A stretch of DNA of 64,000 nt, from the NCBI GenBank assembly GCA_037965595.1, contig CP150183.1, forward strand, positions 1,612,001 to 1,676,000. Direction: 5' to 3'. The stretch comes from Alkalihalobacillus sp. FSL W8-0930 (GTDB taxonomy: Bacteria; Bacillota; Bacilli; Bacillales; Bacillaceae_D). This document shows positions 25,968 to 34,677 of this stretch, piece by piece. Position numbers and translations under genes: made by a program. The first letter of the stretch is position 1. Each line of letters starts with the position of its first letter. The notes beneath the pieces were generated by a model, which saw only the letters and a program-made list of their open reading frames with translations, ran no database searches and was not told the origin of the DNA.

Positions 25968-27143
25968 ATGAGAAAAGTGATAGCTGTATTAATCAGTTTC
26001 ATATTAGTCACAGGTATGATGGTGCCAACTACGTGGGCAGCGGAGAAAGAGGAACAAAAAGCAGAGGTTCAATTCGCAGAAAATGCTTCATCTGCCATCA
26101 TTATGGAAAGAGATACTGGAGAAGTACTTTACGAGAAAAATAGTGAAGAGTCCTTACCTCCTGCAAGCATGACTAAAATAATGACCATGCTTTTAATTAT
26201 GGAAGCCATTGATAAAAAACAACTTAAATATGAAGATATGATCCGAGCAAGTGAGAATGCAGCTTCAATGGGAGGCTCACAAATTTTCTTAGAACCTGGC
26301 GAAGAAATGTCTGTACAAGATATGTTAAAAGGTATTGCTGTTGCATCTGGAAATGATGCGTCTGTTGCAATGGCTGAGCATTTGGGCGGGACCGAAGCAG
26401 GTTTTGCAGACATGATGAATGAAAAAGCGAAGGAGCTTGGGCTAGAAAAAACGCATTTCTCAAATTCAAATGGGTTACCAATTGAAAATCATTACACCTC
26501 AGCTCATGATCTGGCCGTTATTGCAAAAGAGCTTTTAAAGTATGAAGACATCACAAAGTTTACGGGAATCTATGAAGATTATTTGCGTCAAGATACGGAC
26601 AATCCGTTCTGGCTCGTTAATACGAATAAATTGGTTCGTTTTTATCCTGGAGTAGATGGATTGAAAACAGGCTTTACAAAAGAAGCAAAATACGGGTTAA
26701 CCGCAACAGCAGAGAAGGATGGCATGCGTATTATTGCTGTAGTCATGGGTTCACCAACACCTAAAGAACGTAATGCGGATGTGACAACCATGCTCGACTT
26801 TGCATTTAGCCAATACAAAACACATAAGCTACACGAGCGTAATGAAGCTGTGGGTGAAGTGAAAATCAGTAAAGGCCAACAGAAAAACGTAAAGGCTGTA
26901 ACGGGTGAATCTATTTCGATCTTAACGAAGAAAACGGAATCGATTGATCAAGTAGTAGAAAAGATTGAATTAAACGAGAATATGAAGGCTCCTATTTTAA
27001 AAGGCGATGAGATTGGCACGCTTATTGTCGAAAACGGCGGGAAGGTTGTTAGCGAAACCCCTCTGGTTGCTGAGGATGAGGTATTAGAGGCATCTTGGTG
27101 GACATTATTTAAACGTGTACTTGGCGGTTTCGGAGGGAATTAA
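25968..27143 (+). CDS. dacF: D-alanyl-D-alanine carboxypeptidase DacF
   Basis: A 391-residue penicillin-binding protein that trims pentapeptides in peptidoglycan; in B. subtilis it is a forespore enzyme controlling cortex crosslinking. Signal peptide with AWA cleavage region (MRKVIAVLISF start). Active-site SMTK (SxxK) near 67, SGND (SxN) near 128 and KTGF (KTG) near 234. The C-terminal PBP5 domain ends in an amphipathic anchor (WWTLFKRVLGGFGG). ATG 25968 follows GGAGG. It precedes spoIIAA, so it can be co-transcribed with the spoIIA operon. Confidence 0.92.
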   Translation: MRKVIAVLISFILVTGMMVPTTWAAEKEEQKAEVQFAENASSAIIMERDTGEVLYEKNSEESLPPASMTKIMTMLLIMEAIDKKQLKYEDMIRASENAASMGGSQIFLEPGEEMSVQDMLKGIAVASGNDASVAMAEHLGGTEAGFADMMNEKAKELGLEKTHFSNSNGLPIENHYTSAHDLAVIAKELLKYEDITKFTGIYEDYLRQDTDNPFWLVNTNKLVRFYPGVDGLKTGFTKEAKYGLTATAEKDGMRIIAVVMGSPTPKERNADVTTMLDFAFSQYKTHKLHERNEAVGEVKISKGQQKNVKAVTGESISILTKKTESIDQVVEKIELNENMKAPILKGDEIGTLIVENGGKVVSETPLVAEDEVLEASWWTLFKRVLGGFGGN

Positions 27144-27190
27144 GCGGATTGACACCAATTAACAAGGATGATGACTAGTTTTGTCACGGT

Positions 27191-27220
27191 GCAGGAGGAG
27201 AACCTGTAAAAGGCGAATGT
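27191..27220 (+). promoter_or_regulatory. Sigma-H promoter of the spoIIA operon
   Basis: GCAGGAGGA (27191-27199), 12 bases, GGCGAATGT (27212-27220): a close match to the sigma-H pattern RnAGGAwww-N11-13-RnnGAATww, 55 bases upstream of the spoIIAA start. This is where the B. subtilis sigma-H promoter of spoIIA lies. Confidence 0.75.
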
Positions 27221-27275
27221 TCTAAACTAGGAAAAACAGGATAGCCTGTTCACCATGTTAAGGAGGGGTCTTGCT

Positions 27276-27626
27276 TTGAGCTTACTAATCAATATGGAAC
27301 GAAAAGACCGTGTGTTACTTGTACGTTTAGAAGGAGAATTAGATCATCACTCTGCTGCCAAACTACGAGCTGATATTGAGGAACAAATTGAGACAGGTAA
27401 AGTGACTCATCTTGTTCTAAATCTTGAATTCCTTTCTTTTATGGATAGCTCGGGTCTTGGAGTGATTCTAGGACGATTTAAGCAAATTAGAGCGAATGGG
27501 GGAGAAATGGTCGTTTGTGCGATTTCTCCAGCTGTTCGCAGGTTATTTGAGATGTCTGGTCTCTTTAAAATTGTACGTCTTGAAGCAAACGAACAGTTTG
27601 CTTTAGAAACATTGGGGGTGGCCTAA
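27276..27626 (+). CDS. spoIIAA: Anti-sigma F factor antagonist SpoIIAA
   Basis: A 116-residue STAS-domain protein. When dephosphorylated by SpoIIE it binds SpoIIAB and frees sigma-F in the forespore. The regulatory phospho-serine lies in [13 protein letters not shown] (about Ser57-58), and [16 protein letters not shown] is near identical to B. subtilis. The TTG at 27276, eight bases after AAGGAGGGG, yields the family N-terminus MSLLINM. It is one base from spoIIAB. Confidence 0.95.
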   Translation: MSLLINMERKDRVLLVRLEGELDHHSAAKLRADIEEQIETGKVTHLVLNLEFLSFMDSSGLGVILGRFKQIRANGGEMVVCAISPAVRRLFEMSGLFKIVRLEANEQFALETLGVA

Positions 27627-27627
27627 C

Positions 27628-28068
27628 ATGCAAAATCGGATGGATTTAAGCTTTTCTGCGATTAGTTCAAATGAATCCTTCGCGCGAGTAACGGTCGCAG
27701 CGTTTATCGCACAAATTGATCCAAGCATGGAAGAAGTTACAGAGATTAAAACGGTGGTCTCTGAAGCTGTCACGAATTCGATTATTCATGGCTATCAAAA
27801 TCAGCCTGAGGGGAAAGTGTATATTTCCGCATCGATCGAAGAAGAGTGTCTTGAATTAATTATTCGTGATGAAGGCATGGGAATCGCAGACCTTGATGAA
27901 GCCCGGCAGCCGTTATTTACAACAAAACCTGAGCTTGAACGATCTGGGATGGGTTTTACGATTATGGAGAATTTTTGTGACGAGATGAAAGTAACTTCTG
28001 AGCCATTACTCGGAACAACGATTTATTTAAAGAAGCAACTATCAACTAAAAAAGCCATATACAATTAA
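27628..28068 (+). CDS. spoIIAB: Anti-sigma F factor and serine kinase SpoIIAB
   Basis: A 146-residue GHKL ATPase that sequesters sigma-F and phosphorylates SpoIIAA. N-box [11 protein letters not shown] at about 46-56, G1 box RDEGMGI at about 79-85, G2 block [10 protein letters not shown] at about 106-115, and the N-terminal [15 protein letters not shown] are all conserved. It starts two bases after spoIIAA and ends 12 bases before sigF, so stoichiometry is held by coupled translation. Confidence 0.95.
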   Translation: MQNRMDLSFSAISSNESFARVTVAAFIAQIDPSMEEVTEIKTVVSEAVTNSIIHGYQNQPEGKVYISASIEEECLELIIRDEGMGIADLDEARQPLFTTKPELERSGMGFTIMENFCDEMKVTSEPLLGTTIYLKKQLSTKKAIYN

Positions 28069-28080
28069 GGAGTTTTGCCT

Positions 28081-28848
28081 ATGGATGTGGAGGTAAAACG
28101 TAAAAAAAATCAGTCAGGTCAGCTTACAGACGCGGAAGTGAAACGATTAATTAAAGAAAGCCAAGATGGTAATGCGAGCTCTCGTGATGAGATTGTCAGC
28201 CGGAACACAAGGCTTGTCTGGTCAGTCGTGCAACGATTTATGAATCGAGGGTACGAGGCCGACGATCTCTTTCAAATTGGGTGTATTGGATTAATTAAAT
28301 CTGTTGATAAGTTTGATTTAAGTTATGATGTAAAATTTTCTACGTATGCCGTACCAATGATAATAGGTGAAATTCAACGATTTTTACGCGATGATGGAAC
28401 GGTGAAAGTTAGTCGGTCCATTAAGGAGCTTGGAAATCGAGTTCGTAAAATGAAAGATGAATTAACAAAAACACTCGGACGCACACCAACAGTCAATGAG
28501 ATGGCTAAACAACTCGAGGTGACCCCTGAAGAAATTGTGTTTGCTGGTGAGGCAAGCAGGCCGCTCACGTCTATTCATGAAACGGTGTATGAAAATGACG
28601 GAGATCCAATTACAGTTCTTGATCAAATGGCCGATCATTCAGAGAGTCGCTGGTTTGATAAGATTGCTTTAAAAGAAGTCATCAAAGAACTTGAGGATCG
28701 GGAAAGACTTATTGTGTATTTAAGGTATTACAAGGATCAGACCCAATCTGAAGTGGCTGAACGGCTTGGTATTTCCCAAGTGCAGGTATCAAGACTTGAG
28801 AAAAAGATTTTAGAGCACATGAAAATGGAAATGGACGGGTATGAATAA
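28081..28848 (+). CDS. sigF: RNA polymerase sporulation sigma factor F
   Basis: A 255-residue sigma-70 family factor, the first forespore-specific sigma. Region 2 covers VWSVVQRFMNRGYEADDLFQIGCIGLIKSVDKFD (in parts), region 2.4 FSTYAVPMIIGEIQRFLR, and region 4 YYKDQTQSEVAERLGISQVQVSRLEKKIL (in parts). ATG 28081 follows AAGGAG by eight bases. A strong terminator follows, so the operon ends here; unlike B. subtilis, spoVAA is not the next gene. Confidence 0.95.
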   Translation: MDVEVKRKKNQSGQLTDAEVKRLIKESQDGNASSRDEIVSRNTRLVWSVVQRFMNRGYEADDLFQIGCIGLIKSVDKFDLSYDVKFSTYAVPMIIGEIQRFLRDDGTVKVSRSIKELGNRVRKMKDELTKTLGRTPTVNEMAKQLEVTPEEIVFAGEASRPLTSIHETVYENDGDPITVLDQMADHSESRWFDKIALKEVIKELEDRERLIVYLRYYKDQTQSEVAERLGISQVQVSRLEKKILEHMKMEMDGYE

Positions 28849-28857
28849 GGGGATGAA

Positions 28858-28888
28858 GTAGTTCTAAGCTTTTAGAACTACTTTTTTT
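28858..28888 (+). terminator. Intrinsic terminator of the spoIIA operon
   Basis: GTAGTTCTAA pairs with TTAGAACTAC around a short loop, followed by seven or more T residues. Confidence 0.9.
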
Positions 28889-28931
28889 GTTGTAAGAAAA
28901 ATGTTTAGAATTGATTGATTCGGTGAATTAG

Positions 28932-28947
28932 CTTATCATGTGATAAG
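28932..28947. promoter_or_regulatory. 16-bp perfect palindrome, probable TetR operator
   Basis: CTTATCATGTGATAAG is an exact palindrome 15 bases upstream of the TetR gene start. A second partial copy (CTTATCACATGA, 29602-29613) lies 28 bases before the TspO-like gene. Operator function is inferred from placement. Confidence 0.6.
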
Positions 28948-28962
28948 TGAGGGATGCTAATC

Positions 28963-29583
28963 ATGAAAAAGAAAAAGAAATCTGAAACGAAAACAAAACT
29001 AAATACCTCAATCAATATTATACAAACGGCGCATCAGCTGTTTATGGATAAGGGGTATGCAAACGTATCAACACGTATGATTGCCAAGGAATGCGGTCTG
29101 ACTCAACCAGCGCTATATCATCATTATCCAAACAAAGTAAGCATTTATTTGGCTGTCCTGCAAACCGATCTTAAGAAAACAGAAGAAGCAATCCAGTCCA
29201 TTTTTGCGCGTAATGAATCGATTCGTGACGCTCTTTTAGAAATGACCATTTATATTTTATTAAATCGTCCGAAGAATTTAGGGCAAATTAATAGTGATAT
29301 GAGGTTACACATGGATAAAGAGCAGCAGTTGTTGATTCGAAAGTATTGGACAGATGCTTATCTATCACCAATTGAACAGTTGTTGAAGGAGTCATCCCTT
29401 CATACACATTTAACAGAAGATCCATATCATTTAACGAAACTCGCGCACGTATATCTTGGAATGGTGCATCAGCAATTACCTGAGATGGATCGGCTAATAA
29501 ATGTGGATGAACACGTCGCTCGTGACCGGGCCGAATTTCTGGTCACTGTCTACTTAGATGGCATTTTAAATAAAAAAGACTAA
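28963..29583 (+). CDS. TetR/AcrR family regulator
   Basis: A 206-residue TetR protein with a very lysine-rich N-terminal arm (MKKKKKSETKTK) and a helix-turn-helix at about 35-60 (STRMIAKECGLTQPALYHHYPNK). The all-helical ligand domain follows. The ATG at 28963 is chosen since GAGGG abuts the alternative at 28954. It precedes the TspO-like and hydrolase genes, and shared half-operators suggest it controls them. The ligand is unknown. These three genes interrupt the usual sigF-spoVAA adjacency. Confidence 0.85.
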   Translation: MKKKKKSETKTKLNTSINIIQTAHQLFMDKGYANVSTRMIAKECGLTQPALYHHYPNKVSIYLAVLQTDLKKTEEAIQSIFARNESIRDALLEMTIYILLNRPKNLGQINSDMRLHMDKEQQLLIRKYWTDAYLSPIEQLLKESSLHTHLTEDPYHLTKLAHVYLGMVHQQLPEMDRLINVDEHVARDRAEFLVTVYLDGILNKKD

Positions 29584-29641
29584 TTTCTTTGTTTTTCTCT
29601 CCTTATCACATGAACGATACATCTAAAGGAGGAAACTCAAC

Positions 29642-30382
29642 ATGAAACAACTTCGTACGCTCGCCATCATTAACATAGCAGCATTTATTGTGGCTTTAGG
29701 AATGAACTATCTCTTTCCTTCTTCACAAAATGTAGGAAATGTGGCAGATGCACTAGGATCCATCATACAGCCAGCAGGGTACACGTTTTCAATATGGGGA
29801 TTCATTTACTTATTGATTACGATTTGGCTCATTCGTATGTTTTTCGCGAAAGGTCATGAAGCGGAAAGCTATAAAAAGATTGGTGGCTGGTTTGCTGCAA
29901 ATATCTTGTTAAATAGTTTGTGGATTCTTGTTTTTGAAAGTGAACTAATTGGTCCGTCAGTCTTTGTGATTGCAGGTGTCTTTTTAACCGTATTAATCAT
30001 TTATCTAAAGATCGAATCAACACCTGGAACACCTTGGTGGCATCGATTACCATTCTCAGCCTATCTGGGTTGGATTACAGTAGCGGTTATAGTGAATGTG
30101 TTTGCTTGGACAAATGCATCTGGTATTGATTCATTATTTGGTTTAGATGAACTTGCTTGGACCGTGATTTTGTTAGTCGTTGCGACAGCTATTACTTTGT
30201 TTGTCACACTTCGGCATCGTGATATCATGTATCCAGCCATCGTCATCTGGGCTTTCATTGGGATTATTGTAAAAGAACAAGACAGAACGCAGCTTGTCAC
30301 TTTATTATGGATTCTTATTGCAGTTATTGCAGTAGCAATGATCTATCAAGTGGTCCGTTTCTTTAAACATAAAGCTGCATAA
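29642..30382 (+). CDS. Tryptophan-rich sensory protein (TspO/MBR-like), long form
   Basis: A 246-residue membrane protein with about seven helices, longer than the five-helix TspO proteins (about 160). PAGYTFSIWGFIYLLI at about 47-62 is the hallmark of the tryptophan-rich sensory/TspO-like family, and NILLNSLWILVFE and AWTNASGID contain other conserved aromatic residues. TspO proteins bind porphyrins and lipids; the role of these longer bacterial forms is not established. It has AAAGGAGG before the start and a putative TetR half-operator upstream. Confidence 0.75.
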   Translation: MKQLRTLAIINIAAFIVALGMNYLFPSSQNVGNVADALGSIIQPAGYTFSIWGFIYLLITIWLIRMFFAKGHEAESYKKIGGWFAANILLNSLWILVFESELIGPSVFVIAGVFLTVLIIYLKIESTPGTPWWHRLPFSAYLGWITVAVIVNVFAWTNASGIDSLFGLDELAWTVILLVVATAITLFVTLRHRDIMYPAIVIWAFIGIIVKEQDRTQLVTLLWILIAVIAVAMIYQVVRFFKHKAA

Positions 30383-30398
30383 GGAGAACATAGAACGT

Positions 30399-31112
30399 AT
30401 GAAAAAGATCGTAGTAAGGCTACTACTTGTAGTAGCGGCAATCATTGTGATTGCATTAGCGGGTGGCTTGATTTGGGCCTCCAATTCATTTGAAGCGATG
30501 GATGAGGCAAAGGCAATGGCAGGTGAGGAGACGGAACTTGGTCTAGTGTTTGGAGATAGTGATGCCAAACAAGGGATCATCTTCTATCAAGGAGCCAAGG
30601 TAGAACCAGATGCCTATAATTACTTAGGCGATCAACTAAGCGCGGAAGGGTATTTCGTTGTAATCCCTCAAATGCCTTTAAACTTAGCCGTATTAAGTCC
30701 TTCAAAAGCGAATGATGTCATAGAGGAATACCCTGAGATATCCGAATGGTATATTGGGGGTCATTCACTTGGAGGAGCCATGGCCTCATCTTTTGTTGCC
30801 GACCGTGCGGATACCATCTCAGGACTATTTTTACTTGGTTCGTTCTCAGCAAGTGATTTATCACAAGAAGATGTAAGAGTGTTGGATATCTCTGGTGGGT
30901 TAGATGGGTTAGCTACACCTGAGAAAAACGCTGAATACGATGAAAATCTTCCTGAGGAAACGACAAAAGTAGTGATTGAAAAAGGAAACCATGCGAATTT
31001 TGGAGATTATGGTCCGCAAAAAGGCGACCTCGTTAGCCCACTAACGCCAGAGGAGCAACATGACATTGTTGTAAACGAGCTAGAGGAATGGATTTTCGCT
31101 AGTGATGAATAA
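30399..31112 (+). CDS. Membrane-anchored or secreted alpha/beta hydrolase
   Basis: A 237-residue protein with an N-terminal signal anchor (residues 5-25) and an alpha/beta hydrolase domain: QGAKVEPDAYNYLG near 65, nucleophile elbow GGHSLGGAM near 122, acid in SGGLDGLAT near 165 and catalytic His in GNHANFGDYG near 197. This belongs to the DLH-like/'alpha-beta hydrolase fold-5' type found as small extracytoplasmic enzymes of Firmicutes. The substrate is unknown. It is 16 bases downstream of the TspO-like gene, in one operon, and closed by a terminator. Confidence 0.8.
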   Translation: MKKIVVRLLLVVAAIIVIALAGGLIWASNSFEAMDEAKAMAGEETELGLVFGDSDAKQGIIFYQGAKVEPDAYNYLGDQLSAEGYFVVIPQMPLNLAVLSPSKANDVIEEYPEISEWYIGGHSLGGAMASSFVADRADTISGLFLLGSFSASDLSQEDVRVLDISGGLDGLATPEKNAEYDENLPEETTKVVIEKGNHANFGDYGPQKGDLVSPLTPEEQHDIVVNELEEWIFASDE

Positions 31113-31119
31113 AGAGTGA

Positions 31120-31152
31120 AGCGTATTGCATTTTCGCAATACGCTTTTTTTG
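31120..31152 (+). terminator. Intrinsic terminator
   Basis: AGCGTATTGC pairs with GCAATACGCT around TTTTC, followed by a T run. Confidence 0.9.
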
Positions 31153-31155
31153 TGC

Positions 31156-31185
31156 GCATGAACATAGTCAATATTTAGCATACTA
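31156..31185 (+). promoter_or_regulatory. Sigma-G promoter of the spoVA operon
   Basis: GCATG (31156-31160), exactly 18 bases, CATACTA (31179-31185): a full match to the sigma-G pattern GnATR-N18-CATnnTA, 31 bases before the spoVAA start. It fits the known late forespore control of spoVA. Confidence 0.85.
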
Positions 31186-31216
31186 CGAAGGAAGCTCTTA
31201 GAAGGGCGTGATAAGT

Positions 31217-31819
31217 TTGGAGGATACTACACTCTTTGTACGTATGAAACCAAGAATTGATGCGGCGCTGCATCAGGTTCTGACATTACATCAACTGGCT
31301 AATTTATCAGGTGACCAAGCGATCATCAAACGAATTGGTCATTTAGCTATTTATCAAATTCAGCCGACTGATGGTTCACGCGTTCAGATTGATATTATGA
31401 AGGTGATCACATCGATACATTCAATCTATCCGAATCTTGATATACAGGTTGTTGGTAGTGTGAATTCGGTCGTGTATGTAAGACAACCTCAAAAACGATT
31501 AAGACCGCTTTACATCGCTTTAGTATGGTTACTGTTGTTTGTTGGTTCGGGTCTTGCGGTCATGAACTTCCATGAAGATGTTAGTATGCGAGCCGTTCAT
31601 ATCAGATTGTATTACTTAGTAACAGGTGAGGAAACCTTTTACCCTTTATGGTTGCAGATTCCTTATTCACTAGGACTCGGCATCGGAATGGTGTTGTTTT
31701 TTAATCATTTCTTTAAAAAGCGATTTAATGATGAACCTAGCCCGCTGGATGTAGAAATGTTTAATTATCAGCAAAACCTAGACCAGTATGTAGTCCAAAA
31801 AGATAAACATGATCATTAG
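31217..31819 (+). CDS. spoVAA: Stage V sporulation protein AA
   Basis: A 200-residue inner spore membrane protein with a soluble N-terminal half and two membrane helices (about 100-120 and 145-165). FVGSGLAVMNFHEDVSMRAVH (in part), IPYSLGLGIGMVLFFNHFFKKR (in part) and PSPLDVEMFNYQ match B. subtilis SpoVAA. TTG 31217 gives MEDTTLFVRM, aligning with the B. subtilis start; GTG 31208 is the alternative. First gene of the operon encoding the Ca-dipicolinate channel of spores. Overlaps spoVAB by 11 bases. Confidence 0.9.
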   Translation: MEDTTLFVRMKPRIDAALHQVLTLHQLANLSGDQAIIKRIGHLAIYQIQPTDGSRVQIDIMKVITSIHSIYPNLDIQVVGSVNSVVYVRQPQKRLRPLYIALVWLLLFVGSGLAVMNFHEDVSMRAVHIRLYYLVTGEETFYPLWLQIPYSLGLGIGMVLFFNHFFKKRFNDEPSPLDVEMFNYQQNLDQYVVQKDKHDH

Positions 31820-32228
31820 TCGCTTAACATTGGTGCTTCTTGGACTCGGTGGAGGACTTGCTGTTGGAGGAGGACTGGTCGCATTTATTACCGTCCTCGG
31901 GGTTATACCAAGGCTTGCACAGCTATCAAGGTCAGAAGCGATGATTCGTTTTTATGAGTGGGCTGGGATTATTGGGATCCAGATTGGAACGTGGGCCAGC
32001 TTCTATCATTTCCATGTGAGCTCGTTCAAGATTATTGCCGCATTCACTGGGCTGTTAGCTGGTATCTTTGTCGGTATGCTTGCCGCCGCCTTAACAGAGG
32101 TATTAAATGTATGGCCGATCCTTGTAAAACGAATGGGCATGAGTTCAAAAATTATCATCTTCCTAATGGCCATCGCACTTGGAAAAATCGCCGGCTCCCT
32201 ATTTCAATGGATTTGGTTTATTAGATAG
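31809..32228 (+). CDS. spoVAB: Stage V sporulation protein AB
   Basis: A 139-residue membrane protein with about four helices and a glycine-rich first segment (LLGLGGGLAVGGGLVAF). FYEWAGIIGIQIGTW and AAALTEVLNVWPIL are conserved in SpoVAB. It overlaps spoVAA, consistent with co-translation of subunits. Required in B. subtilis for dipicolinic acid uptake into the forespore, though its exact place in the channel is not settled. Confidence 0.9.
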   Translation: MIISRLTLVLLGLGGGLAVGGGLVAFITVLGVIPRLAQLSRSEAMIRFYEWAGIIGIQIGTWASFYHFHVSSFKIIAAFTGLLAGIFVGMLAAALTEVLNVWPILVKRMGMSSKIIIFLMAIALGKIAGSLFQWIWFIR

Positions 32229-32244
32229 AAGGGACACTTAACGA

Positions 32245-32703
32245 ATGCCAACAAAAAAACAAGAAAACTATGCTAAAAACAGCAAGCTCTATGAGCATAA
32301 ACCATCGATTTGGATTTCAGGAGGTAAGGCCTTTATTTTAGGAGGGCTCATTTGTTTAATTGGACAGATCATTATTAATTTCTATGATAAGTTTCTTGTT
32401 CAGACACGTGAGGATGCTATTCAATGGATGCTTGTCACACTAATCTTTGTTTCTTCATTTATGACCGGTTTAGGCTGGTATCGAAAAGTGGCTCAATCAT
32501 TTGGTGCAGGTATTCTAGTGCCAATTACAGGACTAACAAATCTAATGACAAGCTCTGCGATGGAGCACCGGAATGAAGGTATCATCGAAGGAGTCGCTGG
32601 ACATGTATTAAAGCTAGCTGGTGCGGTTGTTGTAGTAGGAGTAGTGATGGCATACGTAGTAAGTGCAGTTCGGTTAATCATTCATGCAATCTTAAGTGGA
32701 TGA
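32245..32703 (+). CDS. spoVAC: Stage V sporulation protein AC
   Basis: A 152-residue membrane protein with four helices; SpoVAC is reported as a mechanosensitive channel component for Ca-DPA release at germination. Conserved segments GGKAFILGGLICLIGQ at about 26-41, SFGAGILVPITGLTNLMTSSAMEH (in parts) at about 90-113 and EGIIEGVAGHVLKLAG at about 116-131. Related in fold to SpoVAEb two genes downstream, which shares the GGxICxIGQ start. Confidence 0.93.
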   Translation: MPTKKQENYAKNSKLYEHKPSIWISGGKAFILGGLICLIGQIIINFYDKFLVQTREDAIQWMLVTLIFVSSFMTGLGWYRKVAQSFGAGILVPITGLTNLMTSSAMEHRNEGIIEGVAGHVLKLAGAVVVVGVVMAYVVSAVRLIIHAILSG

Positions 32704-32727
32704 TCTTAAATAGAGAGGAACCGGTTT

Positions 32728-33738
32728 ATGAACAAGCTTGGCAAACATACATGGGAGTATACAACCCCCGTTTACATTCAAGCTTCCGGTACGGCCGTTG
32801 GCCCAGATGAGAAAAAAGGGCCTCTTGGTGAATGGTTTGATTCATCATTTCAAACCTTATACTGTGGTGAATCATCATTCATACAGGCCGAACGAAAGTT
32901 AATGAAAACCGCTTTTCAAACCTGTCTTGATAAAAGTGGCGTAAGAGAAAATCAAATAGATTACTTACTTGCAGGAGACCTTGATCATCAGTTAACTGCT
33001 TCAAATTTTACGTCAAGAGACCTATCGATTCCTCTGTTTGGGATGTATAGTGCCTGCGCGACGATTGCGCAAACGTTATTAACTGCTGCATTACTGATTG
33101 ATACGAGGCTGGCTAATTATGTTGTCGCTTGTGCGAGCAGCCATCACGGAATTGCTGAACGTCAGTTTCGCTATCCTACAGAGGCAGCGGTTCAGAGAAG
33201 ACAAACCGCGCAATATACTGTGACCGGTGCGGGTGCGGTTCTACTAGGTAAGCAGAAAAGCCCAGTGCAAATTACATCAGCAACAGTGGGTGAAACAATA
33301 GATATGGGTTTAAAGGATCCAACAAATTTAGGGGCGGTTATGGCACCCGCTGCTGGTCATACACTTCTTACCCACTTACGCGAAACCAATCGAACGATTA
33401 GTGACTACGACTTGATCTTAACTGGTGATTTAGGGCGAGTAGGAAGTGGGATATTCAGAAAGTGGACAAGAGAGCACGGAGTTTTATTGGATGAACGACA
33501 TGAGGATGGTGGAGCTCGCATTTTTCGTTCAACGAATGTGTTTCTAGCAGGAGGAAGTGGAGCTGGCTGTGCAGCAGTTGTGACCTTTAGCAATGTATTA
33601 GAACGATTAAAAAAAGGAAAGTTAAAACGAGTCTTACTTATCGCAACAGGAGCGTTGTTTAGCCGTGAAACGGTCAAACTTGGGGAGACAATTCCAGCAG
33701 TTGCTCATGCGATTGCGTTAGAAGGAGTTGAATCATAA
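32728..33738 (+). CDS. spoVAD: Stage V sporulation protein AD
   Basis: A 336-residue soluble protein of thiolase-like (KAS III) fold that binds dipicolinic acid and is required for its uptake into spores. Typical stretches: GPLGEWFDSSF at about 31, the central FGMYSACATIAQTL at about 107, VTGAGAVLLGK at about 164 and FLAGGSGAGCAAV at about 272. Length equals the family's (about 338). It lies between spoVAC and spoVAEb as in all bacilli. Confidence 0.94.
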   Translation: MNKLGKHTWEYTTPVYIQASGTAVGPDEKKGPLGEWFDSSFQTLYCGESSFIQAERKLMKTAFQTCLDKSGVRENQIDYLLAGDLDHQLTASNFTSRDLSIPLFGMYSACATIAQTLLTAALLIDTRLANYVVACASSHHGIAERQFRYPTEAAVQRRQTAQYTVTGAGAVLLGKQKSPVQITSATVGETIDMGLKDPTNLGAVMAPAAGHTLLTHLRETNRTISDYDLILTGDLGRVGSGIFRKWTREHGVLLDERHEDGGARIFRSTNVFLAGGSGAGCAAVVTFSNVLERLKKGKLKRVLLIATGALFSRETVKLGETIPAVAHAIALEGVES

Positions 33739-33741
33739 TAA

Positions 33742-34092
33742 ATGGACTATCTATTGGCCTTTTTGATTGGCGGATGTATTTGTTTTATCGGACAGTGTTT
33801 ACTTGATTTAACAAGGGCCACTCCGGTTCAATGCTTAGTGATTCTAGTTACACTTGGCGCATGCTTAGATGGCTTTCATCTTTATGACTCGCTGCTAGAG
33901 CTATCGGAAGCGGGTGCCATCATTCCTGTTACTAGTATTGGACACGCTCTTGTGCACGGTGCGATGAGTGAAGGAGGAGGACATGGATTTCTTGGAATAG
34001 GAGCCGGGTTATTTACGCTAGCTTCAACAAGTATATCCGTATCAATCGTCATGAGTTTCGGAGTTGCATTATTATGTAAACCGCGTGGGTGA
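33742..34092 (+). CDS. spoVAEB: Stage V sporulation protein AE, membrane subunit (SpoVAEb)
   Basis: A 116-residue membrane protein with three or four helices, paralogous to SpoVAC (GGCICFIGQCLLDLT at about 9-23, VTSIGHALVHGAMSEGG at about 67-83). Together with SpoVAC and SpoVAD it forms the indispensable DPA uptake set. It begins three bases after the spoVAD stop. Confidence 0.9.
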   Translation: MDYLLAFLIGGCICFIGQCLLDLTRATPVQCLVILVTLGACLDGFHLYDSLLELSEAGAIIPVTSIGHALVHGAMSEGGGHGFLGIGAGLFTLASTSISVSIVMSFGVALLCKPRG

Positions 34093-34107
34093 AGAAAGGT
34101 GGAACGT

Positions 34108-34677
34108 ATGAGAGACGTCATTTTTATTACAGATGGAGATGAAGCTGCGCGAAAGACCGTTGAGTTTGTAGCGCGTGAGCTTGGATGCAGGGCGATTAGT
34201 GCGTCAGCAGGCAATCCTTCTACTTTAACTGGAGAGGAATTAGCTTCTCTCGTTTTACGTACACCGCATTCTCCTGTTTTAGTCATGTTTGATGACTGTG
34301 GATACCGCGATGAGGGACCAGGTGAGCAATTAATGCGGTATCTATGGGCACGAGAGGATATTCATGTTCTTGGTGCTGTAGCAGTGGCTTCGCAAACCCA
34401 TTCAAGTGAATGGTCTAACGTTCACTTTAGCATAGACAGGTATGGAGAAGTAACTCATCTTGGAGTAGACAAAGAGGGTTTGGCAGATCTGGAAGTGAAT
34501 CGAATCAATGGAGATACGGTTTATATTTTAGACGAGTTAAAGCTTCCCGTCGTCATTGGTATTGGAGATATTGGAAAGATGAGAGGACAGGACCAAACAA
34601 AAAAAGGATGCCCTATTACAAAAAAAGCAGTAGAAATGATTCTAGAAAGGAGTGGATATCGTGGGACAAATGTATAA
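34108..34677 (+). CDS. spoVAEA: Stage V sporulation protein AE, soluble subunit (SpoVAEa)
   Basis: A 189-residue soluble protein of the SpoVAEa family: VIFITDGDEAARKTVEFVAREL (in part) at 4-25, CRAISASAGNPS at about 27-38, and LVMFDDCGYRDEGPGE at about 64-79. ATG 34108 is preferred over GTG 34099 because AAAGGTGG precedes it at a suitable distance. In some species this gene is dispensable, and its precise role is unknown. It overlaps spoVAF by 17 bases. Confidence 0.88.
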   Translation: MRDVIFITDGDEAARKTVEFVARELGCRAISASAGNPSTLTGEELASLVLRTPHSPVLVMFDDCGYRDEGPGEQLMRYLWAREDIHVLGAVAVASQTHSSEWSNVHFSIDRYGEVTHLGVDKEGLADLEVNRINGDTVYILDELKLPVVIGIGDIGKMRGQDQTKKGCPITKKAVEMILERSGYRGTNV

